This document shows, one piece after another, positions 54,569-64,000 of a DNA stretch of 64,000 nt. The translations under genes were made by a program, and so were the position numbers. The stretch's first letter is position 1, and every line of letters starts with the position of its first letter. The notes under the pieces were generated by a model. The model saw only the letters and a list, made by a program, of their open reading frames with translations, had not been told where the DNA came from and ran no database searches. Source of the DNA: Cyanobacterium stanieri LEGE 03274 (GTDB taxonomy: Bacteria > Cyanobacteriota > Cyanobacteriia > Cyanobacteriales > Cyanobacteriaceae); NCBI RefSeq assembly GCF_015207825.1, contig NZ_JADEWC010000003.1, positions 98,724 through 162,723 of the forward strand. The letters run 5' to 3'.

Positions 54569-54667
54569 GTAGCTCCATAATTAGGGCATAGAGAATAGAG
54601 ATGTCTCATTCTCTTTCCCTGCAAAAAAACATAAAATAAACACGCCTAGTTTAAAGAAAAAATAATT

Positions 54668-55192
54668 ATGTTGACTTTATTCTATCTAGCCACTGAATCA
54701 GCAGAAGGCGGATTTGGTTTAAGTTCAGACATTCTAGGCTCTAACCTAATTAACTTAATTATCGTAATTGGTTTATTAGTAGTATATGGTGGTAAATTTG
54801 TCGGCAATTTACTCGAAGAAAGACGTAAAAAAATTGCCCAAGAAATTCAAGAAGCAGAACAACAAGCTGCTGATGCCGCCAAAGCTCTAGCCGAAGGACA
54901 GAAAAACTTAAACGAAGCTCAAGAAAGAGCTAAGAAAATTATCTCTGATGCTCAAGCCACCGCTGGTAAAGTTAGAGAAGAAATTTTGGCTCAAGGACAA
55001 AAAGATATTGAAAGAATGAAAACTACCGCAGTACAAGAGCTAGACTCTGAAAGAGCGAAGGTAGTGAATGAATTAAAAAGAACCATTGCTGTACTAGCCC
55101 TTGAGAAAGCAGAACAGCAATTAAAAGAAACTCTGACTGATGAGGTTCAAGGAAAAATCATTAGTCGTGCCGTTGAGCAATTAGGAGGTTAA
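54668..55192 (+). CDS. atpF: ATP synthase subunit b
   Basis: 174 residues with one membrane span (about 24-44, SNLINLIIVIGLLVVYGGKF) and a coiled coil to the end, beginning LLEERRKKIAQEIQEAEQQA. It is the second half of the peripheral stalk. The gene's last codons (GAG CAA TTA GGA GGT TAA) contain the Shine-Dalgarno AGGAGG for atpH, whose ATG begins two bases after the stop, so the two are translationally coupled. Confidence 0.97.
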   Translation: MLTLFYLATESAEGGFGLSSDILGSNLINLIIVIGLLVVYGGKFVGNLLEERRKKIAQEIQEAEQQAADAAKALAEGQKNLNEAQERAKKIISDAQATAGKVREEILAQGQKDIERMKTTAVQELDSERAKVVNELKRTIAVLALEKAEQQLKETLTDEVQGKIISRAVEQLGG

Positions 55193-55194
55193 AA

Positions 55195-55749
55195 ATGCAA
55201 AGTGCTATTACCGCTGAAGTAGTAGAACCCTATGCCGAGGCCTTGATGTCCCTAGCCAAAGAAAAAAACGTTGCCGATGCCATCGGTGAGGATGTGCGCT
55301 CTTTAGTAAGTTTGTTAAAAGAGTCTGCAGAATTAAAAGCCCTCTTTGCTAGTCCGATGATTAAAGCAGAGCAAAAAAAAGCTGTTATTAGAAATATCGC
55401 TGGTGAGCAGATAAATCCTTTCTTGCTCAATTTTTTATTATTGTTGGTGGATAAAGGTAGAATTAGCTTTATTGAAGGTGTTTTAGCCAAATATTTAGAG
55501 ATTCTACGCAAACTCAATAATACGGTTCTTGCTGAAATTACTTCTGCCGTGAGGTTGTATGAAGGGGAATCAGAAAAGTTGATGGAAAAAGTAAAAACTC
55601 TCACTGGTGCTAGTGCCGTGGAGATAGAAACAAAAATTGATCCTGACATCATCGGTGGTGTAATTATCAAAGTTGGCTCTCAGGTTTATGATGCTAGTTT
55701 ACGAGGACAATTACGCCGTATCACATTGGGAATGCTTGGTTCTAACTAA
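55195..55749 (+). CDS. atpH: ATP synthase subunit delta
   Basis: 184 residues (cyanobacterial atpD). Family features: VVEPYAEALMSLAKEKN at the start, FLLLLVDKGRISFIEGVLAKY in the middle and the closing DPDIIGGVIIKVGSQVYDASLRGQLRRI. It joins the peripheral stalk to the top of the alpha3-beta3 head. The start is fixed by AGGAGG located inside the atpF end. 122 bp separate it from atpA. Confidence 0.97.
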   Translation: MQSAITAEVVEPYAEALMSLAKEKNVADAIGEDVRSLVSLLKESAELKALFASPMIKAEQKKAVIRNIAGEQINPFLLNFLLLLVDKGRISFIEGVLAKYLEILRKLNNTVLAEITSAVRLYEGESEKLMEKVKTLTGASAVEIETKIDPDIIGGVIIKVGSQVYDASLRGQLRRITLGMLGSN

Positions 55750-55862
55750 GTTATCTTGATGGTGATAATTGTTTGTTATGAGCATATGATTTATATGCCC
55801 TAGCCATAATCAAAATAAAATTAATAACTGACAATCAATTTGTTACATATAAGTAGCTCTAA

Positions 55863-57383
<1,521 letters not shown>

Positions 57384-57396
57384 TTGAAATAATGGC

Positions 57397-57413
57397 GGTG
57401 GGCTAGCCCCACC
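57397..57413. repeat. GGTGGG hairpin between atpA and atpG
   Basis: GGTGGGCTAGCCCCACC, a diverged member of the hairpin group, inside the ATP synthase operon; it might affect mRNA processing. Confidence 0.45.
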
Positions 57414-57503
57414 CGACTGCATCCTAAGCAGTATATTTTTTATCGATTGTTTATTGGTAATTTTTAATTATCAATTATCCATTATCCATTATCAATTAAC
57501 ACC

Positions 57504-58451
57504 ATGTCTAACTTAAAAGCGATTCGTGATCGCATCGACTCAGTAAAAAACACTAAAAAAATTACTGAAGCAATGCGTTTAGTGGCTGCGGCTAAGGTAA
57601 GACGGGCGCAAGAGCAAGTAACTGCTACTCGTCCTTTTGCTGATGCCCTAGCTCAAGTTTTATACGGTTTACAAAGCCGTTTACGCATGGAAGAAGCCGA
57701 TTTACCTTTACTTAAACAAAGGGATGTTAAAACCGTTGCTTTGTTAGTGATTACGGGCGATCGGGGTCTATGCGGAAGTTACAACTCCAGTATTATTAAA
57801 AAAGCTGAACAAAGAGCAGCTGAATTAAAAGAACAAGGTTTAAAATATACCTTCGTAATAGTTGGTAGAAAAGCAGTTCAATATTTTCAACGTCGTAATG
57901 AGCCCATTTCTGCTAAGTATAGTGGTTTAGAGCAAATTCCTACCGCTGAGGAGTCTGGAAAAATTGCTGATGAGTTGCTCTCTTTATTTTTCTCTGACAC
58001 CGTTGATCGGGTTGAATTGATTTACACCCGCTTTGTTTCTTTAATTAGTTCTAAACCTGTAATTCAAACTCTTTTACCTCTTACCCCCCAAGGATTAGAA
58101 GTTCAGGATGATGAAATCTTTCGTCTCATTGTCCGTGATGGTTCATTCCAAGTTGAAAGGGAAGCTGTTACTTCTCCTAAGGCTGATTTTCCCAAGGATA
58201 TGATTTTTGAACAAGATCCTGTTCAAATTTTAGATTCTCTCTTACCTCTATATATTAATAATCAGTTATTAAGAGCTTTACAAGAATCTGCAGCCAGTGA
58301 ATTGGCCGCTAGAATGACGGCGATGAATAACGCTAGTCAAAATGCTAGTGATTTGATGAAGACTTTAACATTGTCTTATAACAAGGCTCGTCAGGCTTCT
58401 ATTACTCAACAAATTCTTGAGGTTGTATCTGGTGCAAATGCGCTGGGTTAA
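57504..58451 (+). CDS. atpG: ATP synthase subunit gamma
   Basis: 315 residues (cyanobacterial atpC). The N-terminal coiled coil begins [20 protein letters not shown] followed by [35 protein letters not shown] is the conserved body motif and [20 protein letters not shown] the C-terminal helix. It is longer than the E. coli protein because of the roughly 30-residue insertion (around residues 195-235) specific to photosynthetic enzymes that regulates ATP hydrolysis; as usual in cyanobacteria, the cysteine pair of the chloroplast redox switch is not present there. It is the last gene of the operon; beta and epsilon are not in the window. Confidence 0.97.
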   Translation: MSNLKAIRDRIDSVKNTKKITEAMRLVAAAKVRRAQEQVTATRPFADALAQVLYGLQSRLRMEEADLPLLKQRDVKTVALLVITGDRGLCGSYNSSIIKKAEQRAAELKEQGLKYTFVIVGRKAVQYFQRRNEPISAKYSGLEQIPTAEESGKIADELLSLFFSDTVDRVELIYTRFVSLISSKPVIQTLLPLTPQGLEVQDDEIFRLIVRDGSFQVEREAVTSPKADFPKDMIFEQDPVQILDSLLPLYINNQLLRALQESAASELAARMTAMNNASQNASDLMKTLTLSYNKARQASITQQILEVVSGANALG

Positions 58452-58474
58452 TTAGTTAGCTTTTCGTATTTTAG

Positions 58475-58496
58475 CCCCCATTTAGGGGGTTTTTTT
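58475..58496 (+). terminator. Terminator of the ATP synthase operon
   Basis: CCCCCATTTAGGGGG followed by seven T, 23 bp after the atpG stop. Confidence 0.92.
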
Positions 58497-58586
58497 ATGT
58501 TTAAATGAGGTTATGATACCAAATCTGATTTAGTAAAAATATCATCATTCGCTTTGTAATGAATTACTGATGTTACCCAAAGATGA

Positions 58587-59300
58587 TTATAAGGGTTGTT
58601 TAACGGGTTTCCCTACTTCTCGGGGATATTGTTTGGGAGTTTTACCTATTTTTTTTACATAAATACAATGGCGAATATTATTGTTAAGGGGAGTATTTTG
58701 ATTGACTATTTTTTCTATATTTCCTCCTAATAAATTTGCTACTTTTTTACTCTTTATTTCTTCTTCTTCCGTCCAATTTCCTCGATATAAAATGGCTACG
58801 CCCCCTTGTTTTAATAGGGGTAAAGTGTATTCTAAACATACGGATGTTTCGGCAACGGCTCTAATTAAAGCAAAATCAAACTGGTTTCTGTAGGTTTTAT
58901 CTTGTCCTATTTTTTCTACTCTATCAACTAAGGTGGTAATATTTGTTAGGTTTAAATCTTGGACTAATTGAGTAATAAAATTTATTTTTTTGGTGGTGGA
59001 ATCCATCAGAGTGAATTGACCTAGGGGAAATGCGATCGCCCCAGGAATACCAGGAAAACCACCCCCTGTACCAATATCAATAACTTTTTTATGATTTAAA
59101 TCATAAGCGATTAAAGGAGCTAAAGAATCCCATAAATTTTTTTCCCAAAACTCCTCAGGAGTAGTAATACGAGTTAAATTAAGATATTTATTAGTCTTAA
59201 TAATTTTGTTATATAACTGATCAAATAATAATTGTTGATCTGGATTTGGTTGCCAATTAGTAGTATTTTGCCAAATATCATTAAATTGAGGTAAATTCAC
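58587..59300 (-). CDS. rsmG: 16S rRNA (guanine-527-N7)-methyltransferase
   Basis: 237 residues. The SAM-binding motif KVIDIGTGGGFPGIPGAIAF (near residue 70) is the RsmG/GidB signature, followed by FTLMDSTTKKINFI and DFALIRAVAE. It methylates the 530 loop of 16S rRNA; loss can give low-level streptomycin resistance in other bacteria. The C-terminus ends PKQYPREVGKPVKQPL, usual for the family. It converges with the ATP synthase operon; a weak half-copy of the dual-palindrome family (CTTTGTAATGAATTACTGATG, about 58550-58570) lies between. Confidence 0.93.
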   Translation of the reverse strand: MNLPQFNDIWQNTTNWQPNPDQQLLFDQLYNKIIKTNKYLNLTRITTPEEFWEKNLWDSLAPLIAYDLNHKKVIDIGTGGGFPGIPGAIAFPLGQFTLMDSTTKKINFITQLVQDLNLTNITTLVDRVEKIGQDKTYRNQFDFALIRAVAETSVCLEYTLPLLKQGGVAILYRGNWTEEEEIKSKKVANLLGGNIEKIVNQNTPLNNNIRHCIYVKKIGKTPKQYPREVGKPVKQPL

Positions 59301-59504
59301 GGATGCTTGTTAATAATTAATAGTTAAAAGTGAATAGTTAAGATCAATTGACAATAACAAGGTTTAAGTATCTTACTTTTACTGTTTCTTTATTTATAAA
59401 ATTTTAAATGTTAAAAACATAATTTAGATTTATTTTTTGATATTTTTTTAATATATCTAAACCATTGAAATTTATAAATATTGATGTGTCCCACAAATAC
59501 TCAT

Positions 59505-59537
59505 TAATTGTCAATTGTCAATTGTTAATTGTTAATT
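59505..59537. repeat. Heptanucleotide tandem repeats at the leuB stop
   Basis: AATTGTC, AATTGTC, AATTGTT, AATTGTT, AATTG in tandem; the leuB stop (59532-59534) is formed by the last units. Confidence 0.75.
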
Positions 59538-60620
59538 GCCTTCTAACACCTGCAATAAAACCTTACCCATTTCCTGACAACCCACAGCTTTTGCCCCTTC
59601 GGACATAATATCTCCCGTGCGATAACCTAAATCCAATACCTTTAATACCGCTTCTTCAATCTTTGTAGCTGCTTCAGGCTCATTTAAACCATAGCGCAAC
59701 ATCATGGCCGCGCTCAATACCTGTGCTAAGGGATTGGCTTTATCTTGCCCTGCAATGTCAGGTGCTGAGCCGTGGACGGGTTCAAATAATCCAGGGCGAT
59801 TAGCACCCAAACTAGCAGAAGGTAACATACCAATACTACCCGTGAGCATGGCGGCCGCATCGGAAAGAATATCACCGAATAAATTACCCGTGACGATGGT
59901 ATCAAACTGTTTAGGGTTGCGCACCAACTGCATGGCGGCATTATCCACATACATATGGGTTAATTCCACATCAGGATATTCCTCAGACATTTTTATGAGG
60001 CGATCGCGCCATAATTGAGACACATCCAACACATTCGCCTTATCCACCGAGCAGAGCCTTTTTTGGCGTTTTTGGGCAGTTTCAAAAGCAACCCTCGCAA
60101 TGCGATCAATTTCTGAAACCGTATAAGCCATGGTATTTACGCCCCTTTGTTCCCCAGTTTCTGAGGTAAAGATGCCCTTGGGTTGACCAAAATAAATTCC
60201 CCCCGTCAACTCCCTAACCACCATAATATCAACCCCTTCCACCACTTCTTTTTTGAGGCTAGAAGCGTCGATTAATTGAGGGAGAATAGTGGCAGGGCGT
60301 AAGTTGGCAAACAATTCTAAAGCCGCCCGAATACCTAACAAACCAGTTTCAGGGCGTAATTCACGGGGAAGATTATCCCACTTATAACCACCAATGGCCG
60401 CCAATAATACAGAGTCACTCTTAAGGCAAGTTTCTACGGTTTCAGGGGTTAAAGGTACACCCTTAGCATCAATGGCCGCACCACCAATTAAAGCGGTTTG
60501 AAAGTTAAATTTAATATCGCACTGTTTACCCACTGCTTCCAATACCTTAACGGTAACATCCATAATTTCAGGGCCAATGCCATCACCGGGCAGGAGAGTT
60601 ATCGAATATTGATTAGTCAT
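59532..60620 (-). CDS. leuB: 3-isopropylmalate dehydrogenase
   Basis: 362 residues. Motifs: [20 protein letters not shown] at the start, [13 protein letters not shown], the substrate/NAD region [20 protein letters not shown] followed by [11 protein letters not shown], and [21 protein letters not shown]. It oxidises and decarboxylates 3-isopropylmalate in leucine synthesis, cytosolic. The stop codon sits in a tract of AATTGTCA/TTAATTG heptamer repeats (about 59507-59537). Another heptamer tract (ATTGTCC x3) lies just upstream, at the end of the pentapeptide gene. No other leu gene is near. Confidence 0.96.
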   Translation of the reverse strand: MTNQYSITLLPGDGIGPEIMDVTVKVLEAVGKQCDIKFNFQTALIGGAAIDAKGVPLTPETVETCLKSDSVLLAAIGGYKWDNLPRELRPETGLLGIRAALELFANLRPATILPQLIDASSLKKEVVEGVDIMVVRELTGGIYFGQPKGIFTSETGEQRGVNTMAYTVSEIDRIARVAFETAQKRQKRLCSVDKANVLDVSQLWRDRLIKMSEEYPDVELTHMYVDNAAMQLVRNPKQFDTIVTGNLFGDILSDAAAMLTGSIGMLPSASLGANRPGLFEPVHGSAPDIAGQDKANPLAQVLSAAMMLRYGLNEPEAATKIEEAVLKVLDLGYRTGDIMSEGAKAVGCQEMGKVLLQVLEGN

Positions 60621-60664
60621 TATAAATAATTATTTTTTCTAAGAATTTTTTTACTTAAAATCCA

Positions 60665-60701
60665 TCTAATTGTCCATTGTCCATTGTCCATTGTCAATTG
60701 T
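60665..60701. repeat. Heptanucleotide tandem repeats between leuB and the pentapeptide gene
   Basis: TAATTGTCC followed by ATTGTCC, ATTGTCC and ATTGTCA units; the stop of the pentapeptide gene (60694-60696) is inside. Confidence 0.8.
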
Positions 60702-61938
60702 TTTCCAGTTTGTTAGGAATTCCTTGACATCCTCCTGGGATAGTTGAGCGGGTATATTCGCCACCCCAACAACAGCAGTAGTAGCGGTTTTCTTCGCTGA
60801 GGTTTTTTACCCCTGTAAAGTCAGTTTTTTCGATCACAGCGCCCGTATATTCTCCCGTTTCATAATTCGGGGCATGGGTGCGATCGCGCGGTGTTGCCCT
60901 TTCATAACTACCATAAAACAAAATCGCCTTTTTCAAATCTGCCCCCTGCAAAGTAGCTTCCACCAAAACAGTGCGGGATAAATTTGCCCGACTCAAATCA
61001 CAACGGGACAGGTTAGACTTTACTATATTCGCTTCACTTAAATCAGTCCATCGTAAATCCTGCCCCATCAAATTATTTCCTGCCAACACCACCCCCAAAT
61101 TAATTACTCTCATACCATATTGACGATCTTCGGCATACCCTCCAGCCCCATCTAAAATCACTCTCCCTAGGTGACTATCTCGCCGTAAAGGGGTTATTAA
61201 ACGAGATCTTGACAAAAAACGCAAAATCTTAGCTTTACCCGCCGCATCAACACTTGTAAGAATGGATGCTGTGCGCCCCTCGGCGATCGCCCTTTCTTGC
61301 GGCCAATCCTCCAAAAGTCCATCAGGACCTAAGACCAAATCTGAGATACCCTGAAAATAAGCATCAATAGTTTGTTGTTGGGTAATGCGATTTTGTTGAA
61401 TAGTTAAATCTTTAGAGATTACATACTGTTGCCAAGCAACATACACCGCTAAAACAGCAATGGATATTTGTCCTAAAGCCCCAACCCAGTCAGCCCAAGA
61501 ACCAAATTCATCATATTTAAACTGATTTAACCATTGGCTGATACGTTGATAAACTCCCAAATATTTTGCCAAAATTAATAGGGATATTATTAAACCAATA
61601 GAGCCAATTAATGCCCTTCTTTCTTGGGGAGTGAGAAAAAAGGCAATCCATTCTTGAATAAAAGGGGTTGTTTGTAACACTGCTAAAACAAAGGCAATCA
61701 AGGCACAACTAGCACCCAACCAAGGAATATTGCCATAGATACCGATGAAGGAAAGGGCAAGGAAAATAATAATGTTGAGAGAAAAAGAACTTTTTGGTTT
61801 TTTTACATGACTTAATTGTTTTGGTGGAATCATGGGAATGGATACCGACACCGAATCTTTATCTTTCTCTACAGATACTAAGGACGAGTTATTATGTTCT
61901 GAGTCAGATTGACTATTGTTATTTGGCGCTTGAGTCAT
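60694..61938 (-). CDS. Membrane-anchored pentapeptide-repeat protein
   Basis: 414 residues from the ATG at 61936-61938 (MTQAPNNNSQ); the frame reaches 62007 but the first 23 codons lack support. A polar N-terminus is followed by three or four hydrophobic segments (SLNIIIFLALSFIGIYGNIP; LIGSIGLIISLLILAKYLGV; WVGALGQISIAVLAVYVAW). Then come a coiled segment and pentapeptide repeats of the A(D/N)LxX type (LRWTDLSEANIVKSNLSRCD, LSRANLSRTVLVEATLQGAD). The C-terminus has a cysteine cluster (RYYCCCWGGEY, GGCQG). Function unknown; a scaffold at the membrane is likely. Confidence 0.8.
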   Translation of the reverse strand: MTQAPNNNSQSDSEHNNSSLVSVEKDKDSVSVSIPMIPPKQLSHVKKPKSSFSLNIIIFLALSFIGIYGNIPWLGASCALIAFVLAVLQTTPFIQEWIAFFLTPQERRALIGSIGLIISLLILAKYLGVYQRISQWLNQFKYDEFGSWADWVGALGQISIAVLAVYVAWQQYVISKDLTIQQNRITQQQTIDAYFQGISDLVLGPDGLLEDWPQERAIAEGRTASILTSVDAAGKAKILRFLSRSRLITPLRRDSHLGRVILDGAGGYAEDRQYGMRVINLGVVLAGNNLMGQDLRWTDLSEANIVKSNLSRCDLSRANLSRTVLVEATLQGADLKKAILFYGSYERATPRDRTHAPNYETGEYTGAVIEKTDFTGVKNLSEENRYYCCCWGGEYTRSTIPGGCQGIPNKLENN

Positions 61939-62246
61939 GGAAAATAACGTTTTTAAGTAAAAATAACTATCTTTCCAATTGTATTTGAGACTAGCTCTTT
62001 GGGGCAAAGATTCAAGATGGGGTTAAGATAATTTTCTCATCATCGCCCATGGTTGATAAACGTAGTCGAGATGCCCTATTGCCTACCCAATGTTGTCAAT
62101 AAATGCTATTTCCATGACTAATTAAATTTTTCAAGGAGAATTTGTTAGGCTATACTAAGAAGGGGTTAGAGAGATAGTTTCATTGTCTTGTGTGCTACCC
62201 ATTTTCAGTCAGGTTGTCTTTGTAATAAATTGGTCAGAATGGTATT
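61939..62246. other. Divergent promoter region
   Basis: About 300 bp between the pentapeptide gene and the CheA-like gene. It contains a good TTCAAGGAGAATTTG purine tract but no ORF following it. Nothing else recognised. Confidence 0.35.
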
Positions 62247-64000
62247 ATGATTTCCTCTAATCAAGCTCAAGAGTTATACAAACAGACCTTGTTTCGCCTA
62301 GGAGCAATGTTAAAGTTATTGAAACAGGGGGACTCACCTGATAATCGACGCAACGTTCAAAAACACTGTGAGGCTCTTTCTTTAGAGGGAAAAAAACAAA
62401 ACTTGTTTGGCTGGGTAGCGATTATGGAAACAGCTCAAGGGGCGATCGCCAAGCCCCACCATAATTACAGCACCACCACCAAATTAATTATCAAAGAAAT
62501 CAAACAAGCATCAGAATATTTACTCCAAGGGGATGTAAATGCCATTAGTGTCAGTGATCAACTGCTCGAACTAGCACCCTCGGCACGTACCCGTTTTATG
62601 GACGTAGAAACCATCTATGCGGGGGCTGATATGGATACTTCTTTCGATGAAAGTGAGTCTATTTCGAGTCCAGAAGATGAAGATAAAAATAATACCTTAG
62701 AAAGAGATCTTTGGCGAGAAACTTTATTTACCAGCACAGAAGAAGTAGAAGAAACCAACGAATTATCCTTCAATGAAAATCAAATATCCAATTTGTTGGA
62801 GGATAATGGCATTGAATATGATGAAGATGACGATCTTTTCTTAGATACTGACGACGAAGAAACTGTCAATAATTTTTTAACAACTAAACATAACGATACC
62901 ACGGGAACTAGTGAATTTTTTTCATCCATTTCAACCCATACTAATCAGGGAGAATCCATTGATTCACTATTAGATGATATGGAGTTATTGGACAATGTGG
63001 AAGCCCCTGCCCAAGATGTGGAAGATGACTGGGACTTTTTAGAAGAGGAAGAATTAGAGGAGCAAGAAGAATTAAGCTCTGATTCTGATGATGATCATAC
63101 CTCTGTAGAAGATGATATTATCGATAGTCTTGACGATTTATTTGACACCCAAAGTGCGATCGATTTTGGTACAGATAATTTAACCATTCATAACGAAATT
63201 CCTAACCCCCGTCAAACGGTTATTATCGAAAATGCCCGTGATGAAATTTCCGAGATAACCCCCCAACAAGTACCCGTTGCCGAAAAATCAAACTCAAATG
63301 CCATTACCGTTCATACTAAACTAATCATTTATGAACAGTTTGACGAATTAGAACAAACCATTAACCAAGAAAATCACTTCCTTACAGAAACGGAAATTTC
63401 CGCCCTTGAAATAGAATTACCTAGCGTTACCCATCACTACTACGAAACCTTTGAAGAATTAGAAAAAATTATTAATAGGGCTCAAGCATCAATCCCAGAA
63501 GTAAATTGGCAACAATTAGAAAATATTGTTAATGAAGGATTAGAAGTCAGTGTTTCTTCCTTAGGCTCAGAAAACAACCTCGAGAAAGAATTGAGCGATC
63601 TCGATCGCCTCTTAGCCGAAGCCGAAAAACCCTCCTCCGCTCAAAAATGGAAAAAACCCCCAGCCCCGAGCGCCCCGAGCCAAAAACAACCAACCTTTGA
63701 ACAGAGTATGAGAGTACCTGTCAAACAACTAGATAACCTCAATAACCTCATCGGGGAAATGGTAATCCGTCGTAACCGCCTTGAAGAAGATCAAGAAAAA
63801 CTACGACAATTTTTAGATAATCTTCTTTCCCACGCCCAAGATTTAAGTGAAGTGGGCGATCGCACCCAAGATATGTATGAAAAAAGCCTCCTCCAAGGCT
63901 CTCTCATTAGTAGCCGTAAACGCAACCAATCCACCGTCAGAGAACAACTAGAACGGGGAAACATCATCAAAAATCCCTCCCCCCAAGACAACAACCCCTC
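62247..64000 (+). CDS. CheA-like hybrid histidine kinase, N-terminal part (runs off the window)
   Basis: An open frame of 584 codons without a stop, starting MISSNQAQELYKQTLFRLGA at ATG 62247. The first about 115 residues are helical; no HPt phosphotransfer His motif is obvious. A long, very acidic region follows (about 130-310, many Asp/Glu/Ser), then helices that twice show a YEQFDELEQTI/YETFEELEKII pattern (about 363 and 405). Near residue 495 comes SMRVPVKQLDNLNNLIGEMV, which is the start of the CheA dimerisation helix (P3). The catalytic and receiver parts must lie beyond the edge. Cyanobacterial relatives (PilL/PixL type) control phototaxis and pili. Confidence 0.8.
   Translation, partial: MISSNQAQELYKQTLFRLGAMLKLLKQGDSPDNRRNVQKHCEALSLEGKKQNLFGWVAIMETAQGAIAKPHHNYSTTTKLIIKEIKQASEYLLQGDVNAISVSDQLLELAPSARTRFMDVETIYAGADMDTSFDESESISSPEDEDKNNTLERDLWRETLFTSTEEVEETNELSFNENQISNLLEDNGIEYDEDDDLFLDTDDEETVNNFLTTKHNDTTGTSEFFSSISTHTNQGESIDSLLDDMELLDNVEAPAQDVEDDWDFLEEEELEEQEELSSDSDDDHTSVEDDIIDSLDDLFDTQSAIDFGTDNLTIHNEIPNPRQTVIIENARDEISEITPQQVPVAEKSNSNAITVHTKLIIYEQFDELEQTINQENHFLTETEISALEIELPSVTHHYYETFEELEKIINRAQASIPEVNWQQLENIVNEGLEVSVSSLGSENNLEKELSDLDRLLAEAEKPSSAQKWKKPPAPSAPSQKQPTFEQSMRVPVKQLDNLNNLIGEMVIRRNRLEEDQEKLRQFLDNLLSHAQDLSEVGDRTQDMYEKSLLQGSLISSRKRNQSTVREQLERGNIIKNPSPQDNNP

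Overview
The window is a piece of chromosome from a unicellular, probably halotolerant cyanobacterium of the Cyanobacterium/Geminocystis/Synechocystis type. Evidence: the HIP1 octamer GCGATCGC and its truncated forms occur in almost every gene; base composition is AT-rich; and the genes include ndhO (cyanobacterial NDH-1), acsF (chlorophyll synthesis), a cyanobacterial-type Hfq beside dapF, the atp1-a-c-b'-b-delta-alpha-gamma ATP synthase operon, and ggpS for the salt osmolyte glucosylglycerol. Species cannot be fixed from the sequence alone.

Layout. 1-8.2 kb: mdh (partial), ndhO, mutL, a DUF389 membrane protein, a VWA protein, a degenerate receiver-GGDEF protein and a large PilX-like surface protein. 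8.2-10.4 kb: a small accessory island with two toxin-antitoxin modules (an antitoxin with a frameshifted PIN toxin, and HicBA), bracketed by two near-identical blocks of about 300 bp. 10.4-24 kb: nagA, a bifunctional nuclease gene with a 12-codon leader ORF, dapF/hfq, acsF, an aminopropyltransferase, a lambda-type endolysin homologue, an amidase, HEAT and TrpD-like proteins, a cytosine-deaminase-like enzyme and an AbrB/PIN toxin-antitoxin pair. 24-44 kb: htpG, an M61 peptidase, a PEP-CTERM-like exported protein, a Crp-family regulator, sat, an acidic HTH protein, ggpS, a sulfotransferase, nadA (with an apparent 3' frameshift), a glycine-oxidase-like enzyme, HU, carA, arsR-acr3, pgsA and a sugar transferase. 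44-62 kb: a DUF3122 protein, a Na+/H+ antiporter, cpdA, a hybrid histidine kinase with an MrpF-like gene behind it, an alpha/beta hydrolase, the ATP synthase operon with a clear terminator, rsmG, leuB and a pentapeptide-repeat protein. 62.2-64 kb: the first part of a CheA-like kinase that runs off the window.

Most genes are stand-alone housekeeping genes; real operons are the ATP synthase cluster, arsR-acr3, ndhO-mdh and the toxin-antitoxin pairs. The least explained component is intergenic DNA. One interspersed family has two adjacent palindromes (about 11 copies) whose stems change in a compensatory way. A second family of about 200 bp has terminal inverted repeats and looks like a MITE. 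There are also heptanucleotide tandem repeats and GGTGGGC hairpins. Several of these elements supply the stop codon of the neighbouring gene. No rRNA, tRNA, CRISPR array, complete insertion sequence or defence locus was seen.
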